Positions 1 through 5,439 of a stretch of DNA of 5,439 bases are shown here, one piece after another. Source of the stretch: JAICQQ01 sp965651135. Lineage in GTDB: Bacteria > Myxococcota_A > Polyangia > Polyangiales > Polyangiaceae. The position numbers were made by a program, and so were the translations under genes. Position 1 is the stretch's first letter; every line of letters begins with the position of its first letter. The stretch covers positions 1 through 5,439 of the forward strand of contig CBFGRJ010000475.1 of the NCBI GenBank assembly GCA_965651135.1. The letters run 5' to 3'. The notes below the pieces were generated by a model. It was not told where the DNA came from. It saw only the letters and a list, made by a program, of their open reading frames with translations, and did no database searches.

Positions 1-54
1 GAACCTACAGAGCCACCCGAACCCACAGAGCCACCCGAACCCACAGAGCCACCC
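1..54. repeat. Three tandem 18-bp repeats in a lipoprotein linker
   Basis: Three copies of an 18-bp unit lie head to tail at 1-18, 19-36 and 37-54. Copies two and three are identical and the first differs by one base. The unit length is a multiple of three and on the minus strand encodes SGGSVG, so copy-number change would alter linker length without shifting frame. The array may continue beyond the left edge. Confidence 0.9.
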
Positions 55-179
55 GAACCACCCATGCCGGCGGCACCACCAGTACCTCCGGGATGCAAGC
101 GAGAACGGCTGCCACAACCGGCCAACGCACCCAGGCTGGCAAGCGTCAGAACGGTTAGCCAGCGCGCCGCGGATCGCAT
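1..179 (-). CDS. Gly/Ser-rich lipoprotein, N-terminal part (runs off left edge)
   Basis: This reading frame starts at an ATG at 179-177 and stays open for 59 codons to the window edge, so the C-terminus is missing. The first residues, MRSAARWLTVLTLASLGALAGC, form a lipoprotein signal peptide: two Arg, a hydrophobic stretch, then an LAGC lipobox with the acylated Cys at residue 22. After the Cys comes a short basic segment, then a Gly/Ser/Thr linker that ends in SGGSVG repeats encoded by three 18-bp DNA repeats. The mature protein is predicted to be tethered to a membrane lipid at Cys22, with the linker holding a domain that lies outside the window. No clear Shine-Dalgarno precedes the ATG. 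The gene is divergent from the FKBP-like gene. Its function cannot be told from this fragment. The lipoprotein call is firm; linkers like this are frequent in Myxococcota lipoproteins. Confidence 0.82.
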   Translation of the reverse strand, partial: MRSAARWLTVLTLASLGALAGCGSRSRLHPGGTGGAAGMGGSGGSVGSGGSVGSGGSVG

Positions 180-274
180 CTGGAGCTACTTTAGCTTTCG
201 GCCCGGCATTGTCCAAAGCAAGACGCCGCGGACTTGCAGTTTCGAGCCACGCGAGTGACACTCCCGACGCATTG

Positions 275-1231
275 TTGTTCTCGAACGATACGCATTGGAC
301 ACGGGCCGCGCTGGCGTTGGCCCTACTTCTCGCTCCGGCCTGTCAGCGGAAAGACACGGCAAAGCAAGACAAGGCGAAACCCCAAGGGCTCAGCTCGGCA
401 CCCGCTAGCGCCGCCGCCCCTGCCCCAAGCGCCGCTGCTCCCGCCAGTGTCGTTGGCTCCTTTCAGGAGGTGCGCGACAAGCGCAAAGCCCGGCTGGAGC
501 GCCCGCCGCTGACCCCACCTGCCGACGCCAAGCAAGCACCTGCCGGCGTGCGCTGGCAACTGGTCGAAAACGGTCACGAAGCGCCCGTTGGCGAGCACGA
601 TTCGCTAACAGCAGACGTCACGGTGTGGAAGACCGATGGCTCGTTGGCCACCAGCACTTTCGATCGCGAGTACGCTGGAAGCATCACCGCATCGTCGATC
701 GGCCCCGAGTTTCGAAAGTTGCTCGAGCAGATCAAGGCTCCTGCGGTGGCGCGCTACTGGATCCCCAAAGCGGCTCACGCGTCGTGGCATCCGCCTACCT
801 GGCCGGACGAAGACGTGATTGTGCAAGTCGACGCTTACACGGTGGGCCGCAGCAGCGAACCCGTGATGGCGCAGGGCCCGCAACCGGCGGCTTCCGGCCC
901 GCCTGCGGACGCGGCCACGGCCCCCAACGGCTACAAGTACCAGGTACTGCAGCGCAGCGGTGATCGAGCGGTGGCGGCCAAACGCCCGCTGACGCTGCTA
1001 TGGACCGGTTGGGTCGTCGAAGGGCTCGTCGTGCGCCGCGCGCACAGAAACCAGCGCACCGAAACGACCCTGGAGAGCCTGCCGGGAGGTCTTGTCGATG
1101 TCGTGCGCGGCATGCGCATCGGTGAGACGCGCCGTGTCTGGATCCCCAAGGAACGCGCCGGCGAAATCGCCCCCAACGCCAAGGGGCTTCCTCTGATCCT
1201 CGATCTCTCGGTCCAGCAGAAACCAGGGTGA
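275..1231 (+). CDS. Lipoprotein with two degenerate FKBP-type domains
   Basis: Predicted lipoprotein of 318 residues. The signal peptide ends at Cys23 (LLLAPAC), followed by a Lys-rich then Ala/Pro-rich linker (about 24-65). Two FKBP-like domains follow, near residues 91-189 and 217-316. Domain 1 keeps a DG turn and an aromatic-WIP strand (RYWIPKA, 160-166). Domain 2 has TGW, GMRIGE (279-284), RRVWIPKE (286-293) and a closing LILDL strand, the usual FKBP order. Aligned by eye to human FKBP12, domain 2 lacks the pocket residues: the FD pair reads VR, the floor Trp reads Leu and the flap Tyr is absent. I therefore expect little prolyl-isomerase activity and perhaps a chaperone or binding role. 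All starts are TTG (209, 272, 275). I chose 275 because codons 209-274 lack the GC bias at third positions, the signal peptide becomes normal in length, and space is left for divergent promoters. The gene ends in a 4-base overlap with the Lnt-like gene. Confidence 0.8.
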   Translation: MFSNDTHWTRAALALALLLAPACQRKDTAKQDKAKPQGLSSAPASAAAPAPSAAAPASVVGSFQEVRDKRKARLERPPLTPPADAKQAPAGVRWQLVENGHEAPVGEHDSLTADVTVWKTDGSLATSTFDREYAGSITASSIGPEFRKLLEQIKAPAVARYWIPKAAHASWHPPTWPDEDVIVQVDAYTVGRSSEPVMAQGPQPAASGPPADAATAPNGYKYQVLQRSGDRAVAAKRPLTLLWTGWVVEGLVVRRAHRNQRTETTLESLPGGLVDVVRGMRIGETRRVWIPKERAGEIAPNAKGLPLILDLSVQQKPG

Positions 1232-3225
1232 TCTCGAAAGGCAGCGTCCGCGCTCGCGAAAGCATGGGCGTGGTGGGGCTCTCGCTCCTCGCTGGAGCAG
1301 CGACGAGCCTGGGCAGGCCCGGCCTCGAATGGATAGGGTTGCACCTGTTGGCGATGGTCGCGTGGCTGGCCTTCGTGATCCGGCAACCGTCCATTCACCG
1401 GGCAGCACTCGGTGGCGTCTTCCACGGAGCCGCCTTGCTCTGCACGGTGTGCATAGGCGGCATCGGTTGGGGTTTTCACGTGCTGGCGGCCTTCGTCGTC
1501 TACGGCACCCTGGTCTACTCGGTGCCATTGGCGCTCTGGCTGCATTGGGCGTCTCGCCGTTTGACTCCGCTCCAGCTGTTCGCGGCGACCGCGGCGCTGT
1601 TCGCTCTGCTCATGGACGCCACCGACTGGTTGTATGCTCCCAAGGCAGAGGCTTTGGCGCTCGTGCGCGTGGCGCCCTGGCTCGCGGGTGGAGCCCGACT
1701 GTTCGGCGCTAATGTGCTGCAAGGCCTGCTCGTAGCAAGCCTCGGGCTCAGCGCCGCGCAGCTGGCCATCCGGGCACCATGGCGCGCGGCAGGCGCGATC
1801 GCCGCAGGGCTCGGGCTCGTGGGCGCCAGCAGCCTATTGGGCCACCTGAGTGCCGAGTCGAGCGCTCGCCAGTTGAGCGCGGGGATCGTGCAGCTCAACG
1901 TGCCAGAGCGCTACTACATCGCGCGCATGGCCTCGCCCAGAGCCACCGAGCGGCTCAATGAACGCGTGGCACACCAGCTAGCGCAGTTGACGCGGTCGGA
2001 GCTCCTGGTGTTCAGCGAAAGCTACGAAGAACGCTACACGCTCTTGTTTCCAGCAATTCGCGCGGCGTTCGCTGAGCGGAGCCGGCAGCTGAAACAGGCC
2101 ACGCTGCTCTCGTCTTATCTGGTCGACGATCGCGGCGATCGCACCAACGTTGTCGCGCTGTTGAACGCAAGCGGCAAACTGGTCGGAACGCACCAAAAGG
2201 TCGATTTGGTACCGCTCGGTGAGAAAGGCGTGACCCCGGGCACGGGCTACGAGCCCCTGCGCTTCGACGAGAAGCTGTCGATCGGTGTCATGATCTGCAA
2301 CGAGGCAATTTTGCCTAAAGCCAGCCACGAGCTCGCGCGCAAAGGTGCAGGGCTGCTCGTGGTCAGCACCGACGACGGCAGCTTCTACGACTCTGTCGTG
2401 GTGTTCGAGCACCTGGCCAACGCACAACTGAGAGCCATCGAAGTGGGTCGGGACATCGTGTGGGCGAGCAACCGCGGACCGTCAGGCCGCATCACACGCT
2501 TTGGCGCTTTCGAAGCCACGACCGTGCTCGGCGCCGCCCAAGCCAGCCAGGTCACGGCTTCCGCATACGGCCTACTCACGCCTTTTTTGCGGACACGCGG
2601 GCTGTGGCCCGTACTGCAAGTCTTGGTCCTATTGACGTGCCTGCTGCTGCGCGGGCGCGTCCCCGTTTCCATTCCGAGCGTGACCCTTCGAGTCCCAGCC
2701 TGGCGCACCTTGCTGGCCGGGTGCGCAGGCGCAGTGCTGATCTGCCTCATCTCGCCGGCGCTGGTTCGAGCAAACTACGGGCACAGTGCCCAGACCTGGG
2801 CCGCCATCGGCGACGTATTGTGGCCAAAGCCTCCCAGCGGCGAACCAGGCGGCTACGCGCGCTTCACCACAGGCAAGACGGAGACGCTGCGCGGCGCCCT
2901 AGCCTACCTCTTGAGCTACTACGGACCCGATCGGGATGCCCAAAGCCTTCCAGAACCACTGCCGGACGGCGCCATGCCGCACGCCGTGCAGGCCTACCTA
3001 GCTCGACACTTCGGCCTGAAGAGCCACTACGTGCCACTCGACGATCGCGCACCCAGCGCCGCAGCATTGGTGCAGCGCAAGGACGGCAAGTACACCGTCA
3101 TATCGGCCAACGAAAACCTCGTATTCTTCTTCTTTCCGGAGAACGGAGCCAGCGGTGTGGTCCCGTTCTCCGAGCTCGCCCCCCACCTACGAAGCCATGC
3201 CCTCGTGCCGCAGAAAGACTACTGA
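1228..3225 (+). CDS. Lnt-like membrane nitrilase with C-terminal pseudo-C39-like domain
   Basis: Membrane protein of 665 residues related to apolipoprotein N-acyltransferase, which transfers a phospholipid acyl chain to the N-terminal Cys of lipoproteins. Hydrophobic helices fill residues 13-205. A CN-hydrolase domain follows (about 217-440) with the Glu-Lys-Cys triad at E264 (VFSES), K324 (THQK) and C357 (MICNE); the Lnt glutamates are also present at E332 (VPLGE) and E359. The RAIEVGRDI and LTPFLRTRGLWP stretches match the Lnt motifs before its last helix (about 458-475). E. coli Lnt ends there at 512 residues; this protein adds another helix (492-513) and a roughly 120-residue domain (543-665). 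That domain resembles peptidase C39, but the Cys position reads Thr553 and the His position Lys621, so it looks inactive. Departures from E. coli Lnt include Asn358 in place of Tyr388. The GTG start overlaps the upstream stop, implying translational coupling. It is either a diverged Lnt or a paralogue with another acyl acceptor; I leave the symbol blank. Confidence 0.82.
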   Translation: MISKGSVRARESMGVVGLSLLAGAATSLGRPGLEWIGLHLLAMVAWLAFVIRQPSIHRAALGGVFHGAALLCTVCIGGIGWGFHVLAAFVVYGTLVYSVPLALWLHWASRRLTPLQLFAATAALFALLMDATDWLYAPKAEALALVRVAPWLAGGARLFGANVLQGLLVASLGLSAAQLAIRAPWRAAGAIAAGLGLVGASSLLGHLSAESSARQLSAGIVQLNVPERYYIARMASPRATERLNERVAHQLAQLTRSELLVFSESYEERYTLLFPAIRAAFAERSRQLKQATLLSSYLVDDRGDRTNVVALLNASGKLVGTHQKVDLVPLGEKGVTPGTGYEPLRFDEKLSIGVMICNEAILPKASHELARKGAGLLVVSTDDGSFYDSVVVFEHLANAQLRAIEVGRDIVWASNRGPSGRITRFGAFEATTVLGAAQASQVTASAYGLLTPFLRTRGLWPVLQVLVLLTCLLLRGRVPVSIPSVTLRVPAWRTLLAGCAGAVLICLISPALVRANYGHSAQTWAAIGDVLWPKPPSGEPGGYARFTTGKTETLRGALAYLLSYYGPDRDAQSLPEPLPDGAMPHAVQAYLARHFGLKSHYVPLDDRAPSAAALVQRKDGKYTVISANENLVFFFFPENGASGVVPFSELAPHLRSHALVPQKDY

Positions 3226-4040
3226 AGGCAAATAGCGTAAGCCGAAACCGTGCAGCTCGTGCCGCCGCAGCCGCAGGACCAGGAGTTGCCCGCCTTTCCC
3301 GCTATCGGATACGACCATTGCACCCAGTCACCCGAGCTCGCGAGACAACCACCGCTGACAATCAGCCCGCCGGAAGCGCACTGATTCGACGTGCTAGTGG
3401 CCACTGGCCCAGTCGGCGTACGTAGATCGACCAAGCTCGTGAAATCGATGTCGCCCACCCACGTGCCGGATGCATTGATCACCTGCGATCCGCCGACGTT
3501 GACGGCCCCACCGACGGTGAGGGCCCCGGAGAAGTTCCCGGTGCCCGTGCTGATCGACGTGGGGCTGATGTCGCCGGTGACGTTGGTGGCGGTGTCGGCA
3601 GTTGCCGCGTGGGTCGCCTCGTCTGCTGTTGCCGCGTGATCGGCACTCCCCGACTTCATGGCGAAGGGCACGCTCGTGATCGGTTGGCGCGGCGTCATTT
3701 CGTCGTCGCTGCCCACCTGCACACCCAAGAAGAGCGCGTTCGACCCATCGAACAGATCGGGCGGAAATGCGGAGACCTCACCCAGCCGCGCCGAAAAGAA
3801 GCCATCCTCAGTGCTGATATCCTGGGTCTCCGTCCACAGCTCGTTGCCATCTTCGGCAGCGTCGTAAATCGTGAACGTGAAGCTGACTTCAGCATCCGGC
3901 ACGGGAGAGCCGCTGGAATCCAGCAGCCGCCCCTGCTGGGTCAGCGTGCCTGGAACGTCAGCCAAAGCCGAGCTCGTGAACGCGAACAATGCCAAAGCCA
4001 CGTGGGCCAACACCAGCAAGCATTTTCTGTGAAAGGTCAT
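3219..4040 (-). CDS. Secreted fibre-like protein with Cys-rich C-terminal tail
   Basis: Protein of 273 residues with a Sec signal peptide probably cleaved after ALA27 (mature start DVPG). Residues 30-128 carry a pattern I recognise from secreted proteins of several phyla: QGRLLDSSGSPVPDAEVSF, then an IYD...LWTET strand pair, a GFFSARLGE turn and MTPRQPITSVPFA. Residues 131-152 are an Ala/Asp/Thr repeat (ADHAATADEA type) that may form a trimeric stalk. Residues 165-190 have short Gly-Val repeats (FSGALTVGGAVNVGG) like those before the knob of tail fibres. The tail (219-273) has six Cys (221, 232, 256, 258, 263, 271), an even number suiting disulfides outside the cytoplasm. GGAG at 4054-4051 lies 10 bases before the ATG. 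It follows the small lipoprotein gene by 58 bases, probably in one transcript, and overlaps the Lnt-like stop by 7 bases. A surface fibre or adhesin is the inferred role; substrate unknown. Confidence 0.8.
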   Translation of the reverse strand: MTFHRKCLLVLAHVALALFAFTSSALADVPGTLTQQGRLLDSSGSPVPDAEVSFTFTIYDAAEDGNELWTETQDISTEDGFFSARLGEVSAFPPDLFDGSNALFLGVQVGSDDEMTPRQPITSVPFAMKSGSADHAATADEATHAATADTATNVTGDISPTSISTGTGNFSGALTVGGAVNVGGSQVINASGTWVGDIDFTSLVDLRTPTGPVATSTSNQCASGGLIVSGGCLASSGDWVQWSYPIAGKAGNSWSCGCGGTSCTVSAYAICLQ

Positions 4041-4098
4041 CCTTCTTTAACTCCGTTGTGCCTTCGTTGAGTTAGGGCCACGCATTCTCAAAGTTTGC

Positions 4099-4566
4099 TT
4101 AGAACATCGCTCCGACTAGGCCGCCGCGAAGCTGATAATTTTCTGACGACATGCTCGCACCGGCCACGCTCTCGCCACCCACGAACACGAGAGTAAAGGT
4201 TTCGCTCGATGAAACATTGCCGTTGGAGCTGAGCCCCATGCCCGGCTTGGATTCGGTCGGCATGGGTGGCGCCCCTGCTCCTCCACCGGTGCCTCCGTCA
4301 GCGCCGGCACTACCACCCGAGCCGTCACCCCCGGTACCAGTGCCACCCGAGCCGTCACCCCCGGTACCAGTGCCACCCGAGCCATCGCCACCGGTACCAC
4401 TGCCGCCGGTGCCGCCGGTAGCGCTGGTACCACCACTACCGCCGGTACCGCTTTCTCCGGCTCCGCCGCCGGCTCCCCCAGACTTTTTGCCGCCTCCGCT
4501 GCCGCCACCTCCGCACGCCGCGACGACTAGAGCAATACCTAACAGTAGACTAAGTTTGCGACTCAA
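4099..4566 (-). CDS. Short Gly-rich lipoprotein with C-terminal S-x-NYxL-GG motif
   Basis: Lipoprotein of 155 residues from the TTG at 4566-4564. The signal peptide (MSRKLSLLLGIALVVAAC) has an AAC lipobox with Cys at residue 18. Residues 19-99 are almost wholly Gly, Ser, Thr, Ala and Asp, including a DNA-encoded repeat TGTGGDGSGG. The only folded-looking part is the last 46 residues, with NGNVSSSETFTLVFVGG, ESVAGAS and SSENYQLRGGLVGA. From memory, this resembles a short beta module, often written G-Q-P-V-x-G-x-S-S-x-N-Y-x-L-x-x-G-F, found in secreted proteins of diverse bacteria. Its role is unknown to me. A GTG at 4593 in the same frame gives a longer form, but the strong GAGGAGGAG ribosome-binding site lies just before the TTG and would be inside the longer form's coding sequence, so TTG is favoured. 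Position before the fibre-like gene suggests the two products share a surface structure; that is inference. Confidence 0.83.
   Translation of the reverse strand: MSRKLSLLLGIALVVAACGGGGSGGGKKSGGAGGGAGESGTGGSGGTSATGGTGGSGTGGDGSGGTGTGGDGSGGTGTGGDGSGGSAGADGGTGGGAGAPPMPTESKPGMGLSSNGNVSSSETFTLVFVGGESVAGASMSSENYQLRGGLVGAMF
4321..4410. repeat. 30-bp tandem repeats in the Gly-rich lipoprotein linker
   Basis: Positions 4321-4350 and 4351-4380 are identical 30-bp units, and 4381-4410 is a diverged third copy. On the minus strand each unit encodes ten residues of the TGTGGDGSGG type. Perfect identity of two copies, wobble bases included, points to recent duplication or slippage. Because the unit is in frame, linker length can vary without loss of the protein. 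Confidence 0.9.
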
Positions 4567-4568
4567 AG

Positions 4569-4577
4569 CTCCTCCTC
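4569..4577 (-). promoter_or_regulatory. Ribosome-binding site that decides a TTG start
   Basis: On the minus strand GAGGAGGAG lies just upstream of the TTG at 4566-4564, close to the anti-Shine-Dalgarno consensus. With GAGGAGG as core, the spacing is four bases. It lies downstream of the alternative GTG at 4593, so it supports the TTG as the real start of the Gly-rich lipoprotein. Confidence 0.7.
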
Positions 4578-4604
4578 GGCAGCAGCTAAGCACCTATTCT
4601 TAAC

Positions 4605-4633
4605 CTGTTTGGTGGCCGCCGAACAGCAGTCAA
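4605..4633 (-). promoter_or_regulatory. Weak candidate promoter for the lipoprotein-fibre pair
   Basis: On the minus strand TTGACT (4633-4628) is a five-of-six match to the sigma-70 -35 box. Seventeen bases downstream is AAACAG (4610-4605), a poor -10 match. The spacing and the position about 40 bases before the TTG start are right, but the -10 is weak and only one hexamer is convincing. It lies in the 127-base gap between the TPR gene and the Gly-rich lipoprotein gene, where I see no terminator. Confidence 0.22.
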
Positions 4634-4693
4634 TACAACCCTTCGCAAGTTTTCCCGCACTTCGTCGTACATGTGCCGCGGGCCAATCCAGTA

Positions 4694-5431
4694 CTACTTC
4701 ATATGACTTGCGGGTTTGTCAGATGTTGCACGCGCGGCGAGTCGTTGTTCGATGTCGCGCACTCGAGGATCTTCGGGGGTTACGATTTGCCGAAGCTTTC
4801 TCAGATGGTTTTCTGCTTCCGCCTTGGCGCCGATGGCCAGCGTCATCTGCGCCAATCGGTAGCGCGCCTCAGCGTGCTTGGGTTCGAGTCGAAGCGCTTT
4901 GAGAAACCCTTCACGAGCGCCGTGGTAGTGGTTGGCGCTTTGGCTGGCCATGGCCGCCCCAAATACGCTGCCCAAATCGGTAGGGTGCTCATCCAGCAGG
5001 CGCTTGAAACACGCCTTGGCACGCGCGTGCTCCGCGGCCCGGCTGTATACCAGGCATTGCGCGCGGCGTGCCGACAGCAACTTTGGATTCTTCGCGAGTG
5101 CGCGCTCCGCCAAGCTTTGTGCGCTGGCCGCTTGCCCCTCGAGCACCAGGAGCTCTGCCTCGGCCCCCCACCATGTGGCATCGTTCTCACAACCAGCGGG
5201 AGCGCGGTCCCACTCGACGCGCGCTTCACGCACCTTGCCCCGAGCCAAATGGCCTGCGACTTCTCGCACCACACCGCTGCAGCGTTCTGCGTCCCCTTGT
5301 GACTGCACAGCGTTCTGGTCCAGCGCCCGCTGGGGCTGAATCAAGGTGTACGCGAGCACTCCCACGGCGACGAGCACTGCCACTGGAATCACCGCTCGAA
5401 TCCAGCGGTGCTTTGACGCGTCTAGTCGCAT
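4694..5431 (-). CDS. Membrane-anchored TPR protein (start may lie beyond right edge)
   Basis: Protein of 245 residues from an ATG at 5431-5429. A single transmembrane helix spans about 11-31, preceded by basic residues, so most of the protein should face the periplasm. Residues 86-221 contain four helical-hairpin units spaced about 34 residues apart, with tetratricopeptide signatures such as A-x-x-x-x-E-R-A-L-A-K-N-P, F-K-R-L-L-D-E-H-P and F-L-K-A-L-R-L-E-P. TPRs bind other proteins; the partner is unknown. Four Cys (51, 81, 126, 141) could pair as disulfides in the periplasm. The frame stays open upstream to the window edge and the eight bases before the ATG show no ribosome-binding site. 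The protein could therefore be the C-terminal part of something larger, for example a receptor-type kinase with a TM-TPR tail, an arrangement known in myxobacteria. The TPR call is firm; completeness is not. Confidence 0.78.
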   Translation of the reverse strand: MRLDASKHRWIRAVIPVAVLVAVGVLAYTLIQPQRALDQNAVQSQGDAERCSGVVREVAGHLARGKVREARVEWDRAPAGCENDATWWGAEAELLVLEGQAASAQSLAERALAKNPKLLSARRAQCLVYSRAAEHARAKACFKRLLDEHPTDLGSVFGAAMASQSANHYHGAREGFLKALRLEPKHAEARYRLAQMTLAIGAKAEAENHLRKLRQIVTPEDPRVRDIEQRLAARATSDKPASHMK

Positions 5432-5439
5432 TCGATGGG

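Noticed and set aside
180..208. TTGGAC and TAAAGT with 17-base spacing before the left lipoprotein (minus strand)
   Set aside because: Only three and four of six bases match consensus, and it would start transcription almost at the ATG; too weak to annotate.
209..274. N-terminal extension of the FKBP-like lipoprotein from the TTG at 209
   Set aside because: Only about half of its third codon positions are G or C, it gives an unusually long Arg-rich lead before the signal helix, and it leaves just 29 bases between divergent genes. It cannot be fully excluded.
795..1722. Long minus-strand frames of 176-263 residues over the FKBP-like/Lnt-like junction
   Set aside because: Arg/Pro/Ser-rich composition, no recognisable domain, and complete overlap with two well-supported genes; typical GC-rich shadow frames.
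2460..3425. A 321-residue plus-strand frame across the 3' end of the Lnt-like gene
   Set aside because: Arg-rich, motif-free sequence in another frame of the Lnt-like gene that also runs into the fibre gene; no start signal.
4151..4603. A 150-residue Pro-rich plus-strand frame
   Set aside because: It is the complement of the Gly-rich linker codons; the minus strand has a signal peptide, lipobox and strong ribosome-binding site, the plus strand none.
4655..4684. Imperfect inverted repeat (CCCGC...GCGGG) after the TPR gene, possible terminator
   Set aside because: The stem needs a three-base bulge, the loop is long and no T-run follows on the minus strand.
4673..5302. A 209-residue plus-strand frame opposite the TPR gene
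   Set aside because: No motif or signal peptide, while the minus strand shows regular 34-residue TPR spacing.

Overview
The window is GC-rich, gene-dense chromosomal DNA. It most resembles a member of the Myxococcota (Polyangia-like). The grounds are the mean base composition, several lipoproteins with long Gly/Thr/Ser linkers, a degenerate FKBP lipoprotein, and a secreted fibre-like protein of a type common in that phylum. The taxon is inferred from style, not from a marker gene. I see no RNA gene, insertion sequence, CRISPR array or phage integrase.

Layout, left to right. (1) Positions 1-179, minus strand: the N-terminal part of a Gly/Ser-rich lipoprotein that runs off the left edge. (2) A short divergent intergenic region, 180-274. 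(3) Plus-strand pair 275-3225: a lipoprotein with two eroded FKBP-type domains, overlapping by 4 bases (GTGA) a 665-residue membrane protein related to apolipoprotein N-acyltransferase (Lnt). The latter carries an extra transmembrane helix and a C-terminal domain that looks like a peptidase-C39 fold lacking its catalytic Cys and His. (4) Minus-strand group 3219-4566: a short Gly-rich lipoprotein followed 58 bases later by a secreted fibre-like protein with a Cys-rich tail. The fibre gene converges on the Lnt-like gene and the two share 7 bases at their stops. (5) Minus strand 4694-5431: a membrane-anchored TPR protein whose true start may lie beyond the right edge.

The common theme is the cell envelope: three lipoproteins, one secreted fibre-like protein, one membrane-anchored TPR protein and one lipoprotein-acylating-enzyme homologue. 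The most unusual element is the FKBP-like/Lnt-like pair. It combines a nitrilase-type enzyme that keeps its Glu-Lys-Cys triad with three accessory domains that all appear catalytically dead. This suggests a specialised paralogue of lipoprotein N-acylation, or a binding scaffold, rather than the housekeeping Lnt. All functional statements rest on motif reading by eye; no database search was possible.
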